A stretch of DNA of 64,000 bases from Pristionchus mayeri (taxonomy: Eukaryota; Nematoda; Chromadorea; Rhabditida; Neodiplogasteridae), in NCBI GenBank assembly GCA_036245805.1, contig BTRK01000004.1, positions 19,096,001-19,160,000 on the forward strand. The letters are read 5' to 3'. The position numbers and the translations under genes are program-made. The notes beneath the pieces are model-generated. The model saw nothing but the letters and a program-made list of their open reading frames with translations. It was not told the origin of the DNA and made no database searches. Shown here piece by piece: positions 11,704-23,133 of this stretch (its first letter is position 1; the number at the start of each line of letters is the position of its first letter).

Positions 11704-12450
11704 AAGGATCAACAATTTCGATTGAATACATCAGTGTCAACGTGCTTGCATGCGATAAAAGTCGCTTCTTCCTCTCGGTTGAGGTGTGCCGGGGACTCGC
11801 AATGATAAGGATTGGCGAGCGCATTGAGAGACCGACCGTGATTTTACGACTCGCGTTATGAGAAAGGGATTGTCTTTGATTCGAACCTATCGTCAATGGC
11901 GAAATTCACATTTGAGAATATTGAACGCGATTCGCATGAATAATTCGCCCTCCGAACAGCTTGTAGCAGGGCAGCCAGTTATAAAAGTTGAATGATACAA
12001 AGCTGACCGCCATTGAGATCTACCGCAACTGAATAGAAACGCAATAGAGTGATTGCCGACGGATTGTTTGCTCGTAGAGCTTATTTATTCACCACTTGCT
12101 AAGCAAATTTGATGAAACCATTCGAGATTGTTCTTATCGCACTGCATCCATTCCTAAAAGTTGAAAATTGTGATCGAGCTCGTCTCTGCAATTCGTCATT
12201 GATTTTTGATTTCATCTTTTCGAAACGCTCCAATGACTCAATCCACGCCCCACTGAGAGAGAGGAAAGTGTTGCGCAATAGATCGAAAGACGACGATGAA
12301 AGATTTAGCGTCTACAGCAACCTCAATAACTGCAATAGCTCCTTCATAACAAAAATTTTAAAGCCGCCGATCGAGAGTAATCCATTCGAATGTCAGAGCA
12401 TATCCAGCTTGTAATTCGTGGAAGTTCGTGACTTCCGGTGCCTATGAATG
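11704..12450. other. Intergenic between array genes 2 and 3, nothing recognised
   Basis: No exon, repeat or RNA gene recognised. Several short frames on both strands are inconsistent with any neighbour. Confidence 0.35.
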
Positions 12451-12501
12451 TGACTCAGTCCACGTCTAACCGACTGATAAGCGACTAGGACGCAATAAAA
12501 G
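12451..12501 (+). promoter_or_regulatory. Array promoter module, copy 3
   Basis: TGACTCA at 12451-12457, CTGATAAGC at 12474-12482 and a TATA-like AATAAAAG at 12494-12501, 78-85 bp before the start codon at 12579. The module is intact although the gene behind it is broken. Confidence 0.5.
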
Positions 12502-12578
12502 CTGTGACTCGGCGACCTGAATCCCATTCTTGCCTTCTTCCCATCCTTACTTAGCCTTAGTTTCTTCCCTTCTCGAAG

Positions 12579-14774
12579 ATGGTCTACTAGCACGCGATGT
12601 TCACGCACCGCGTATGCTGCTGCAGCGCCACGGTACGTCGTCCCATCATTTAATTAGTGCACGCTTGTATGTTTACACTTTGCCCGAAAATATTAGGTTG
12701 GTGCATAAGTTTTTTCCAATTTTCGAGGTGAAGTACAAAGCCACCCATGAACCGCCCCTCAGATGGCATCAGTACAAATCCGTAGCATAATGTAGGGGTA
12801 TAGTTCACACTTATTATGATATGTCCGAATTGTCTCGTGCCTTTTAATCATACTAGAAATTAAAGGTTAACCAAAAGTGAATTTCTCATATAAATCTTGA
12901 AAAATTTGGGCGCACTCTTGTTTTGCAGGGAAAATTGGCTGGACATCTTCACACACATTATTGAGAAGCCCATTGAATGCACTTTCAAATAAGAGGTTGA
13001 AATCGGTGCTAGCCTAATGAATCACAGAAGTAGTGAGTAGCCAATCATGCAAGCTGGAAAGAAATTACCCAAGAGTTCTCGATTGTCCAGCCCTATGTGT
13101 TATAAAGACTGGCTTGTATGTAGGGGCGCTTTAATCTTACACTATGGGACTATTTTACCATTAGTGAAATTTGAGACTTCGCGCCATCCCTTTTTCAAAA
13201 TGAGATTTCTCGAAAATCCGATTATTTGACTTTTCGATCACAATTTTGACCTTTGTTGATTATTTTTAGAGTACATTTTCTGAATGCACAGGAATGCCGC
13301 CACTATTTGAAGCAACTGGGTGATAGTTCAAGGGTAGCCGATGCAAACGAACACAAAAACGTGGGACCTCTATGTATCATCTAATCAGGAAGCTACGCTC
13401 ATTCCGACGTGCAAATTTTGACATAAAAATGTTGATGACTGCAGCTTTTGGTTGCAGTAATGATTGTCCACAATAACGCAATTTTAAACTCCTCATGGGA
13501 GTCACTTTATACTGAGATATTTTTGGTTTCGATAAGGCAATGCGAACGGAAGCGCGGTGAAGGGAAGTGAATTTGGTCACTATTAACTGAACCCAACAGT
13601 GAAATTAGCCCCTATTGTGAGCAGGTCATTTGCGCCAAACATGATTTACGTGTATATTCGTGATGTACGTTCATCACACTTCACGGTAGTGTTGATGATT
13701 TCACCTGATCACTACACCCTGGAAAGCTTTAACCTGTGAAACTCATATCGAAATTCGTAGTCGAGACTACTTTGACCTCACACTATGGCCACAAGGCGAT
13801 CTCAATAAGTCTGTACTAAAGTGCGCTTAAGAGAGTATCCATGCACTCATAATATATGATAATCAAAATGAAAATCAATTAGAGCCGAAGACCGGAATAT
13901 GTGAAAAGCTTCACAAATTGAAATTGGAAAAAACTTATGCACCAGCCTGATATAATGGGCAGAAAACAATTTTATACGATTTTAGTGCATCACTCATTTC
14001 TTCCAGGTGGCTTCTCAAGTGATGGCGTGCATTGCGATGATAATGTGTGCCATTGTCGCAATCTCTAACTGGCTCGTTAACGAGTCTCTCTGGCTCCAGA
14101 TCTACCAGGTAAACTAATTGTCAAGAAAAATGGGATGAAAATAGAGTAGCCCTAGATCACTCCGTGCTTTTTGGTGCCCAGATCGGTGGTATGAAATACG
14201 TTATAGAGATAAGCGTCCTATACATAGCGAAAATATACAGCCTCTTTCCGGGCCAAATCAGTCTCTTAAGATTGGCATCGACTAATTTCAGACCGTGCTT
14301 CTTGTGACTGAAATATTTGCTTGCGTTCTCGTCTTTGTCGCTTGCTGCAAAATTCGACCAGCCTTCGTCCTCCCCATCATTGTCATCCAGGTATCGAATC
14401 TCTGTTTCACTTCAACAAAAATAAAATTACGTCTTAGATCTGGAACACGGTCAGCATCATCGGCGCTGGAATCTGGACTGTATCTGTTCGCTGCTTGGGC
14501 GGACGGCGGCGTCATCGCGTAAGTAGCATAAGTGTGTGAGTAGCAAAATTTGACTGTGACACATTGAAGGTACTTCATTTGCTTCTACGCCTTCTCCCTT
14601 CTCATTTCACTATTCGTTTTGCATTGTCACGTCTGCTGCTTCAAACTTCTCACCTTCATGAGAGTGTGAGCATTTTTAATTGTATACCAAATATCTCGTG
14701 AAGGCATTTCGAAAACGTTATCCCATTACAGATCTTCCCACCACCATTGCGGCCCCGGCCACTACAATATTTGA
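12579..14774 (+). pseudogene. Four-TM array gene 3, disabled
   Basis: Same six-exon layout as its neighbours (12579-12632, 14007-14108, 14292-14390, 14438-14518, 14570-14665, 14732-14774) with three lesions. Codon 4 is TAG where all other copies with this N-terminus have CAG. Exon 4 is 81 nt where genes 1, 2, 4 and 5 have 83, so the frame shifts by two bases within it. Intron 1 carries a 1.26-kb mariner-type insertion. A restart at the ATG of codon 7 (12597) would bypass the stop but not the frameshift. The splice sites and the remaining reading frames (IFACVLVFVACCKIRPAFVL, VLHCHVCCFK, tail SSHHHCGPGHYNI) are well preserved, so inactivation is fairly recent. Confidence 0.75.
12693..13950. 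mobile_element. Decayed Tc1/mariner-type element in intron 1 of array gene 3
   Basis: The left end TTAGGTTGGTGCATAAGTTT and the right end (reverse complement TCAGGCTGGTGCATAAGTTT) are inverted repeats flanked by TA (12691-12692 and 13951-13952), the target duplication of this superfamily. The length of 1,258 bp is that of a full mariner, but no continuous transposase remains; only short frames interrupted by stops are seen. Confidence 0.8.
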
Positions 14775-15690
14775 GCAGGGAATCGAGGCTCAACAAGAAA
14801 GCTTCAACTACCTCACTCTACTAGCTGTACATAGAATGAAAAATAATTCATTTGTTTGGTTGACAGAGAAGCGTTAAGTGCTGTGATAAAGCATTACCTG
14901 TCATTTGTGAGCACTTTGAATTTCCATTTTTTCACACAATGCCATTAAATTTGAGAGCGTATGTAAATAAACTTATGGTCAAGCTCCCCAATGTAAATCG
15001 CAGAAGGTCTGACCTTATTGCATTGACGATTGCGAAAGCTTGTGAAATACACGTTTCGAGTACCATGTGATATTCAAAACAACATTCGCTGAATTTTTGC
15101 AGATATAATGAAAGATCCATTTTCAAAATTTTCCCTGCAAACTCGTGTTGGTTTTGCCGGCGTTGCAATCGTTTGATATGCCATGCGAGTTCCCAATCAT
15201 TTCCCTCCTCTTCGCCTCTCTCTCCACTTAATTAGTCCATCGGTTGCCCGAAAGAGGACTTCGCGAGCTCGCTTGGTAATTATTAATTCGTAATGAGGGT
15301 TGATGTTTAGGAATTGAATTATGAGCTCGAAATATCGGCCTAGTTTTATCAACCATACTTTAAACAGTATCTCGATCTACCCCATCATGTGAATCGCTCA
15401 ATATCAATAGTTATCTGCCAGACCGTTACTATAAGAGAAAACAGCAAATAGTGAGGCAGTTTATCGAGAGGATCAGAGGAATTATTTGATCTTTTCGGAA
15501 ACCGCCTTCAGTTCAAACCCTCTGAAGTGAATGTGGTGCAACCTTTCAAGGAGAGATCACAGTCAAAATCAAAATAATTTTAGTAGCACTTCATAATACA
15601 AGCTCATTATACCCACCCATCGAGTGCATCCCATTCCATTATCAGATCTGATTCGCCCTGTATTTTTTTAGTCTCCGATGCCGATAAAAG
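14775..15690. other. Intergenic between array genes 3 and 4, nothing recognised
   Basis: No exon or repeat recognised. The stretch right after the gene 3 stop is related to the one after gene 4, as expected for tandem copies. Confidence 0.35.
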
Positions 15691-15740
15691 TGACTAAGCC
15701 CGCATAGAATTGGCTGATAAGCGAGAAGGTGCATTAAAAG
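15691..15740 (+). promoter_or_regulatory. Array promoter module, copy 4
   Basis: TGACTAAGCCCGCAT at 15691, GCTGATAAGC at 15713-15722 and ATTAAAAG near 15733, 76-84 bp before the ATG at 15817. Very close in sequence to the gene 5 module. Confidence 0.55.
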
Positions 15741-15816
15741 TTGCGCCTCGTCAGCCTGACAAGCATTACTGACCCTATTCCAGCCTCTCTTAGATCTAGT
15801 TCCCCTCTTCTCGAAG

Positions 15817-16803
15817 ATGGTCTACCAGCATTCGATGTTCACGCGCCGCATCTGCTGCAGCAGCGCCACGGTATGTCTTCCCATCACTGAGTTGATGCAG
15901 GCGTGTTGTATGCATACGCATTTCTTTCACTGGTTTCAAGAAAATACAATGAACAGAATGCAATTGAATACTTGGTTGGAGTGGGCAGTAGATTCAAAAT
16001 TTAGGGTCAATTCAATCAAAACTATTTTGCCAGGTGGCTTCCCAATTGATGGCATGCATCGCAATGATCCTCTGCGCCATTGTCGCAGTCTCTACTTGGT
16101 TCTATGATGAAGGGGAACTCTGGCTACAGATCTACCAGGTAAAAATGTCAAGAAATACATAAATAATGGAATTTCGGCATCTCTCTCTTTGAAGACTGTT
16201 TCTTGAGTTCAGTAAAATATTGAGTAAAAATATCACCAATTTAGCAATGGAACATTGTGGAGTAGGTTATAGGGAAGATTTCAATTTATTTCAGACGGTG
16301 CTCGTGGTGACTGAGATGGTCGCGTGCATCCTCGTCTTCGTCGCTTGTTGCAGTATTCGACCTGCCCTCGTCCTACCCATTATTGTTATACAGGTATTGA
16401 AGTGCTTTATTTTTTATATCTTGAATATCTAAATTATAATAAATATCAGGATCTTTATTTTCTTTTAAAAAATTAATCAGATCTGGAATTCAATCAGCAT
16501 CGTTGGCACTGGAATCTGGTTTATAATCGATTATTGGTATGATCTGACCGGCGCAGGCATCGTGTAAGTGATTGTGGGAAGTATTTCTGAAAATATCGTA
16601 GTACAGTTACTTCCTTTGCTTCTACGCCTTCTCACTGATGATCTCATTCTTCGTTTTGCATTGTCACGTCTGCTGCTTCAAGCTCCTCACTTTCATGAGA
16701 GCGTGAGTCAATATATTGTCTCCCCAAAATTTCGAGAACACCTCTATTCCTTCGTAGATCTTCCCATCATCACCACTGCGGCCCAGGACACTACAATATT
16801 TGA
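15817..16803 (+). CDS. Four-TM membrane protein, array gene 4
   Basis: Six exons: 15817-15870, 16034-16138, 16295-16393, 16481-16563, 16607-16702, 16758-16803, giving 160 residues. Starts MVYQHSMFTRRICCSSAT. TM2 reads ACILVFVACCSIRPALVLP; the TM3 exon reads IWNSISIVGTGIWFIIDYWY; TM4 ends VLHCHVCCFKLL. The tail is SSHHHHCGPGHYNI. It is the closest intact relative of pseudogene 3, including the tail, and differs from genes 1 and 2 by Phe for Tyr after the CC pair. Probably the parent or sister of copies 3 and 5. Function unknown. Confidence 0.8.
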
Positions 16804-17328
16804 GCAAGGAATCGGATCTAAAAGATAGCTTCAACTACCTCATTCTAGCTGTACATATAACGAAAATAATAGTTCATTGTTTCCGTTGATTGAGAAGGGC
16901 CATGCGCTATGATAAATATTACATTTTTACACTTTGATTATCACGCAACGTACTCCAAGGAGTATCGCGGATGAATGCTAGGGAGTTCCACAACGAAGAT
17001 ATTGCGCTAAGAAACTGTACCGAATTTACCTGAGGAAGAGGCGACGTGGGTAATTCGTTGACATAACGTGACACGCGACGCACTATTCGAGTAATCTGAA
17101 CGAGAGGGCTAGAAACTCGGATATGCATGAGTTGTTTTTATCACCACAATACAAACACGAAATAATTAACTCAGCCTGATTCCTCACAGTTGCTTTTCAA
17201 CCTATTACGGATAAAAGAGTCGAGATTCCATGTCGCGCCACATCCATTCACAATACATGAAACTAAATTCTGCATGCGCTCGATACATCACTTTCGTCGC
17301 TGATCTGTGGTTCCAATCCCGAGGAGTG
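16804..17328. other. Intergenic between array genes 4 and 5, nothing recognised
   Basis: No coding exon or repeat recognised. Confidence 0.35.
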
Positions 17329-17378
17329 TGACTAAACCCGCATAAAATTGAGTGATAAGCGACGAAGGCGCATTAAAC
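17329..17378 (+). promoter_or_regulatory. Array promoter module, copy 5
   Basis: TGACTAAACCCGCAT at 17329, GTGATAAGCGAC at 17352 and GCATTAAACGG at 17370, 69-79 bp before the ATG at 17449. Confidence 0.55.
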
Positions 17379-17448
17379 GGTGCGCATGGACACGCATTTT
17401 TGGCCCTATTCCAGCCTCATTCAGCTCTAGTTTCCTCCCCTCTCAACC

Positions 17449-19159
17449 ATGGTCTACCAGCACCCGATGTTCACGCACCGCATCTGCTGCTGCAGCGCCA
17501 CGGTACGTCTTTTCATCGTTGGAGCATGAATTGGAACTCGAGTGTCTACTCATGCATGGCTCACTTCTTTCAAAGGTCATCAATTGTACCAAAGTGGACA
17601 TTTTGAGCAAATTTCAACGGTTTTCACTCATTTCTTCCAGGTGGCCTCGCAAGTAATGGCCTGCATCGCCATCGTTCTCTGCGCAATTGTCGCAGTCTCT
17701 AATTGGATTTACGATACACCTCTCTACCTTGAGATCTACCAGGTAAACAAAAATAATGGACAGTGTCAACAAAGTCTGGATAACCAACTTAGGGAGTATG
17801 ACAGAACGGCACGAAAAAAGCGCAACTAGGTTTTAAAAAATAGCCAGCGACAAATGCGTAACTTGAAATATCTTAGTACAGAGCGGTCATAGAACTTCAT
17901 AGTTGGTATCAATCAATTACTAATTATGAACTTTGTGTTGGATATAGACGAGGTAACAATTCCCACACAATCAACGATACACCCTCTTTAATTTGTCGGC
18001 TTCGTTCGTATCTTGATTCACCTGACGTGGGCTCACAACTTATTTAAAAACGACCATGTCTTCTCTGCAATATATCAGCCTGATTATGGTGTATACGGTA
18101 GCCGACAAATTAAAGAGGTTGTATCGTAGATTGTGTGGGCATTGTTACCTCGTCTATATCCAACATAAAGTCCTACCTCGATTTTTTACCATGACCGTTT
18201 TACGTCTGAAAAGAGTGAGGTCAGTGAAAAGTTTCAGTGATGTCATTCATATGCCCTCAGGGCAGATAGTTCTCTTCATTAGTAATTAATTGATACTAAC
18301 CACAAAGTTCTATCACCGCTCTGTTCTAAGGTATTTCGAGTTGTCGTTGCGGTTCAGCCACCCCCCCCCCCCAATTTAGGTAGGGTCTTAGTTGACCATT
18401 TTCACCGGATGTCGATCCTGCAGGAGGTACCCGGATCGCATTTTCGCGAAATTTTTTATATCTCTTCAAAAATTTCCGCTTCTTATCTCAGTGTGGTTAA
18501 GTAGTAAACGCGTGAAACATAAAGATCTAGAAGATCCCGATTTAAAATTGTTCTAGAGAGATTCGCTGTCGTTCTCGATGTATTTGAGTTATTATATTTA
18601 ATATTCGAAGTTATGCATATGAAAACATAATAATCAGCGTCAATGACAAAGACTGACGTACAGAAATACGAATATTTCGGGACAATACTCGTGGTGACTG
18701 AGATCTTCGCTTGCTTCTTGGTCTTCGTTGCATGCTATAAAATTCGGCCATCCTTCGTCCTCCCCATCATTGTCATCCAGGTAATTATTTTATTATTTTT
18801 GCAACAAAAATAATATGCTTCAACAGATCTGGAATTCGATCAGCATCGTCGGCACTGGAATCTGGATAATAATCTATCTGTGGGACGGGCTGGACAGTTG
18901 GGACATCGTGTAAGTTCTAGTGATTTCTGAGAACGACACGAATATAGGGTATTGCAGGAACATCATCTGCGAGTACGCCTTCTCCCTTCTCATTTCTCTC
19001 TTCGTTTTACATTGTCATGTCTGCTGCTTCAAACTCCTCTCCTTCATGGGAGTGTGAGTAAAAGTTTTCAAAATATCTCCTGATAACCTCTCAAACTAAT
19101 TGTTTCTTTACAGCTCTGCGCATCACCACCACTGCGGGCCCCCTCACTACTATGCCTGA
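17449..19159 (+). CDS. Four-TM membrane protein, array gene 5, with extended exon 3
   Basis: Six exons: 17449-17502, 17641-17742, 18664-18780, 18827-18909, 18958-19053, 19114-19159, giving 165 residues. Starts MVYQHPMFTHRICCCSAT; TM2 exon TILVVTEIFACFLVFVACYK; TM4 end VLHCHVCCFKLLSF; tail SAHHHHCGPPHYYA. At the position where all sisters have TTTCAG before exon 3, this copy has TTTCGGG, so the ancestral acceptor is lost. An upstream CAG at 18661-18663 keeps the frame and would add six residues (KYEYFG) between TM1 and TM2. Intron 2 is also enlarged by a foldback element. The gene could still be functional through the new acceptor; otherwise it is a pseudogene. Confidence 0.65.
17854..18345. 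mobile_element. Foldback element in intron 2 of array gene 5
   Basis: Left arm from 17,854 (core CTTAGTACAGAGCGG) and right arm to about 18,345 (reverse complement core CTTAGAACAGAGCGG) are inverted repeats, and a further inner pair (CCTCTTTAATTTGTCGGCT near 17,982 and its complement near 18,100) nests inside. Ends not resolved to the base. A run of 12 C lies just outside at 18,361-18,372. Confidence 0.6.
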
Positions 19160-19982
19160 GCAAGGAAAAGAGCCAACAATATGGTCAACTATCTCATTCT
19201 AGCTGTACACAGAATGAAAACAAATAATACACTTCGTTAACAGGGAAAATCAACGCTATGATAAATAATTACAATTCATTTGTGAGCACCTTGAATTATC
19301 ATCTTGCTTGCAACGTACAGAGGATGTGCAGACCAACTTGTGAACAGTTTCCGATCATGAACATTGCACATTATCCAACTCCATCATTTTGAATACAATG
19401 AATACGATCTCTTGTGAGGGACAACTGTCTATAGATGAAGGAGTGTCGGGCGTTATTCAGAACTGCATTTTATTACTCTCTTAATTTAAAAGAGTGTTAA
19501 ATTCTTTGTCGAATTTTTTATACAATATATATGCCGCTTTCCCCATCATGCAAGATTCGCGCAGTAATATAAGTGTCCTTCTCGTGCAGAGAGCACCCGG
19601 CCTACGAGTTTGGTTACTCGCGCCCACTTTTCGGTTTAATTACCCAACCCGCGAGTTGGTCCCGCAAGGTGACCTGAATACGCTCACGTTTTGAAAGTTC
19701 ACCCTGGAGAGGAGCCGCTGCAGTCTCCACGGTGCACAAGTTCTGGTGTGGGTACTGTATCCACACCAAGTACCCAGGTACTGTAGTCTTAACTACTAAT
19801 CGCCGCAAAAGGAAAATTTCTTGATCCGGCTCAGCCTCCATACGTGTTTCCAAAAGGGATTCAGCAGGAAAATACGATACAAACACAGTACACCGGTACA
19901 CAGGATATATGAAATACCCAATACACGAAATACACACAATACACGAAATACACACAATACACGAAATACACAGGTTGACTGA
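19160..19982. other. Intergenic, with a short tandem repeat
   Basis: About 19,919-19,972 holds three copies of an 18-bp unit (AATACACGAAATACACAC). Its minus-strand translation gives a repetitive YFVYCVYF string that I regard as an artefact. Nothing else was recognised. Confidence 0.45.
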
Positions 19983-20290
19983 TAAGGAATGGCCGCGAAG
20001 GTAAATTGGAGTTTTTGAACGAGACATAGTGAGATCGAAAGAGGATCAAAATCTAAGAACTTCTACGTTTCTCGTATCTGCTGAAGGCCTCTGTGGACGA
20101 CCGTGTGATTATAAAATTTTTGAACATGCCTGAGAAATGAGCGGTTTTCCACCTCTCCCCAATATGAGCGCAGATATCCATATGGGCCATCAGCAGATAT
20201 GAAAAACATAGAAGTTCTTAGAATTTTATCCTCTTTTTATCTCGCTATTTCTTGTACAAAAACTCCAACTTATCCTCACGGCCTTTCCTT
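19983..20290. mobile_element. Foldback MITE, family copy 1
   Basis: Termini AGGAATGGCCGCGAAGG and, in reverse complement, AAGGAAAGGCCGTGAGG, with long imperfect inverted arms (TCAGCAGATA core near the centre). A clearly related element of the same size lies at 31,481-31,795, so this is a dispersed family. Confidence 0.7.
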
Positions 20291-21950
20291 GTGAGTGAGA
20301 TACCCTCAATGGAGATTTGCAAAGACAGATAGCTTGTCCAGACACCGCCGAGAGAGACATTTACTTTTCCCGCAAATTCTACGAGCAGTCTTTGACCGTT
20401 GCCTAATCAGCTTTACCATACGATTTGCGTGACTCAACGAGCATAAAAATACGACAGTTGCGCTTTTACCGATTCGGAAGCGTAGAGAAAGTGTTGAAGA
20501 TAGACTGGAATACGAACTGAACTTTATTTCCTTTCCACGAGTCTGATCGAGATGAAGCATGCAGTGCGCACTTGGAAATGCTGAAATAATAGTACCTTCT
20601 GGGAGGATATTCTCGAAATCAACACCAGAACGGATTACCCGATCCAGAGCATCACCCTTTTGGGATGTGAAATGTGTTTGGGGGCATCGTTAGAATTGCC
20701 ATCCGCTCTGATTCCATAGCTCATTCGCCTCCCCTAAAGCGATCATAAAGGAACCTTTTGTCATCTCGAGTGAAGATTTTGTAGGGTAGTTTGAATAGAC
20801 GATGAATAGTGAGTACAGGTGAATGTATCTCCTATCTCCGTTCATGATTGATATCGACCAATGCGTTTATTACGAATGAAGTTTAGATTCCCTTTCAGTT
20901 GCATGGTCGACTCCAGTCCCCTCATTCCCCAATGACGATCCCCACAATCGCGTCATTCCTTTCATCGAGCCTCTAAAGCTGTGCAGCTAAAGTGTCATAT
21001 TTTTATGCGCATTTAGTCACGCAATACGCATAGTTAAGCTGATAAGAACAACGGGCAAAGACCGCTCTTAACTATGCGATTCTGCGCGTGACTAATTTCG
21101 ATGACATGCATCTCAATAGATTAGCAAGAATCGTATGGTATGATTGTATCGCCGCTTGCGCGTATCGTAAAAATTTATTTGCGGAATTGAGTGTTGCAAG
21201 AGTGGTGCAGTGGTCTATGGAACTGCCCTATATTTCCATTCCGATTCGCCTGTGTTTGATTCCCGGGAAGTGACACTGCCTCCGTCTCATAAAGGCGCAG
21301 ATCGAACACGGACGGCGAATTGGCAGTGGTGGCTAGATCATGGATCCAATAAGGATAATATGGGTACTGCAGAATGAATCTTCCAAAATGGCCTATCTCC
21401 CTATCTCAATCTCGAAAACGATTCAATTCCGACACTTACAAACGTAGGGGAACATACATTTAGTAAAATAAAATAAACTGCTGAACTATCTCATTGGGCT
21501 ACAATCGATTGAACAAATATGTAAGGCCTCGCGATGATTGACAGAGCTAACGAAGAGCCATGTTATCAGCATTCGTATTCTTGCCTATGAACATCATCGG
21601 CTTTCCTGCACACTCCGGAGCTGAGTCAAACATCAGATTCTCCTTCTCTGCTCTGGATGTTGACTCACTGAGGTCAAAGGCGCAAAACTCGAATTGTTGA
21701 AAGTTTAGAGATATTTTTTAGAATAAAAATATTACTTCAATGAAATTCGATAAAAATCGTTATCCGTTTTCAGTACAACAAGAAGACCTTTAATTTGTGA
21801 TATTCCTAGTGTGAATTTTTTCGCCATTCGCTTGATTAGGAAATCAAAACATTTCGAAGTGGAATGAAATAGGAATGTCATCCGCTAGTCACGCATTGAT
21901 CATGCACCCTTCCTGCTTCATCGCCGCTTATCTCACTGCGAGTAACGCGT
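20291..21950. other. Intergenic, with small inverted repeat and tRNA-like sequence
   Basis: At 21,013-21,094 an inverted repeat pairs TTAGTCACGCAATACGCATA with its imperfect complement; part of its centre (GGGCAAAGACCGCTCT) recurs in intron 4 of array gene 6 at 22,843-22,860. At 21,190-21,277 there are tRNA A-box-like (GTGGTGCAGTGG) and B-box-like (GTTTGATTCCC) motifs and complementary ends AGTGT/ACACT. The remainder is unremarkable. Confidence 0.4.
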
Positions 21951-22030
21951 TGACTGACTAAGCCACAGCCTCCCTCTCCCCCCTCCCTTCCCACAACTGA
22001 TAAGCACAGGCTGAGTAAACATTTAAAAGG
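21951..22030 (+). promoter_or_regulatory. Array promoter module, copy 6
   Basis: TGACTGACTAAGCC at 21951, a CT-rich spacer, ACTGATAAGCAC at 21996 and TTTAAAAGG at 22022, 79-87 bp before the ATG at 22109. The first two boxes are farther apart than in the other copies. Confidence 0.5.
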
Positions 22031-22108
22031 AGTCGCAAGACCCCTATCTGTCTCACTCGAGCTCAATCTTTCTTCGTAGCGTGAAGAAGGAATCTCCCTC
22101 CGGCAACA

Positions 22109-23133
22109 ATGGTCTTCACCGCCCGAATTTGCTGCTGCAGTGCCACTGTAAGTCCGAATTAGTGTAGGGACAATAAAGATTATTCCAAAATAAAGCATTT
22201 CAATTAATGTTAATCAATAATTTGCGAATTTGTCAATGACGTCCAATGTGCAGGCAGCCTCTAAGATGATGGCCTTCTTGGCACTCATCTTGACTGGATG
22301 GGTGTGCTGGGAGGCCTGGTTCACGCACCAGACCATCTACATGAGCATCTGGCAGGTGAGCGCTGATAGAAAATGAAGAAGATATGAAACATACATTTCA
22401 ATTCGAGACGAATTTATAACTAAAATGGGCGAGCTTTCGCAATTTTTACGAAGAGAAATGAACATTTTCTTGTTGATTTAGCATAATGGGTGTAATGCAG
22501 AGTATTCTGCTGGTGGTTCTCGGCCTCTCGTGTATCCTGGTCTTCCTCGCTTGCTCGAGGAGGAATCCCTCACTCATGATTCCCATCATGATCATTCAGG
22601 TGATTACTGTTGATGGCCTATCTAAATGTTTCTCTTCTCAGTTCATCAACTTCATCACCATCCTTGGAGACGCCATCTACGAACTCGTCTGGGGAGGCAA
22701 ATATTTTGTCGACTTCTGGGAGTGGATGTGAGTGAAATTATGCAATTACATACACGTTGGCACCCGTTCTTTGTGTAATCGCGCCATGTATAACGCGACC
22801 AAAATGAGTCAGCAGAGGCGCATATTATATCTGATAAGGTTGCGGGCAAAGTCCGCTCTAGACTATGCGAATCGTTAATGGTTCGATGCGATCATACGAC
22901 TGTCGAGCTCTTGGATTCTTTGGATCGATAAAATCACTTCCAGTTACGTATGCGGAATGTACGCAATCGCGATCATCGTCTCCGCCTTTATTCTCCACTG
23001 CCACGTCTGCTGCTACAAACTACTCATCCTCAAGGCTCATCAGTGAGTTTTTTTCACTCTATCTACTTGATTTTAGTAATACAAGATCAAAACATCAAAA
23101 ATTCATTGCAGCCACCACCACGGAGGAGTCTAA
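22109..23133 (+). CDS. Four-TM membrane protein, array gene 6 (divergent)
   Basis: Six exons: 22109-22147, 22254-22355, 22501-22599, 22642-22727, 22944-23042, 23112-23133, giving 148 residues. The N-terminus is shorter (MVFTARICCCSAT), but the Cys cluster, exon phases, TM2 motif (SCILVFLACSRRNPSLMIP) and TM4 end (ILHCHVCCYKLL) are kept. The tail is HHHHGGV. It is the most diverged member and lies farthest from the others. Intron 4 (22,728-22,943) contains a fragment related to the inverted repeat at 21.0 kb. Function unknown; family as for gene 1. Confidence 0.75.

Noticed and set aside
12597..14774. Array gene 3 as functional from a downstream ATG
   Set aside because: A restart would avoid the stop at codon 4 but the 2-base deletion in exon 4 still breaks TM3 and TM4.
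19915..19975. CRISPR-like direct repeats
   Set aside because: The repeat is a gapless 18-bp tandem repeat without spacers, in an animal genome.
19614..20049. Frame with repeated ISCIVCISCIVC or YFVYCVYF pattern
   Set aside because: It is the translation of an 18-bp DNA tandem repeat; no supporting exons.
8966..23133. Firm LAPTM4/5 orthology for the four-TM array
   Set aside because: Topology and the (R)PxxxxP(I)...Q pattern are similar, but I cannot align the whole protein from memory; only the topology is claimed.
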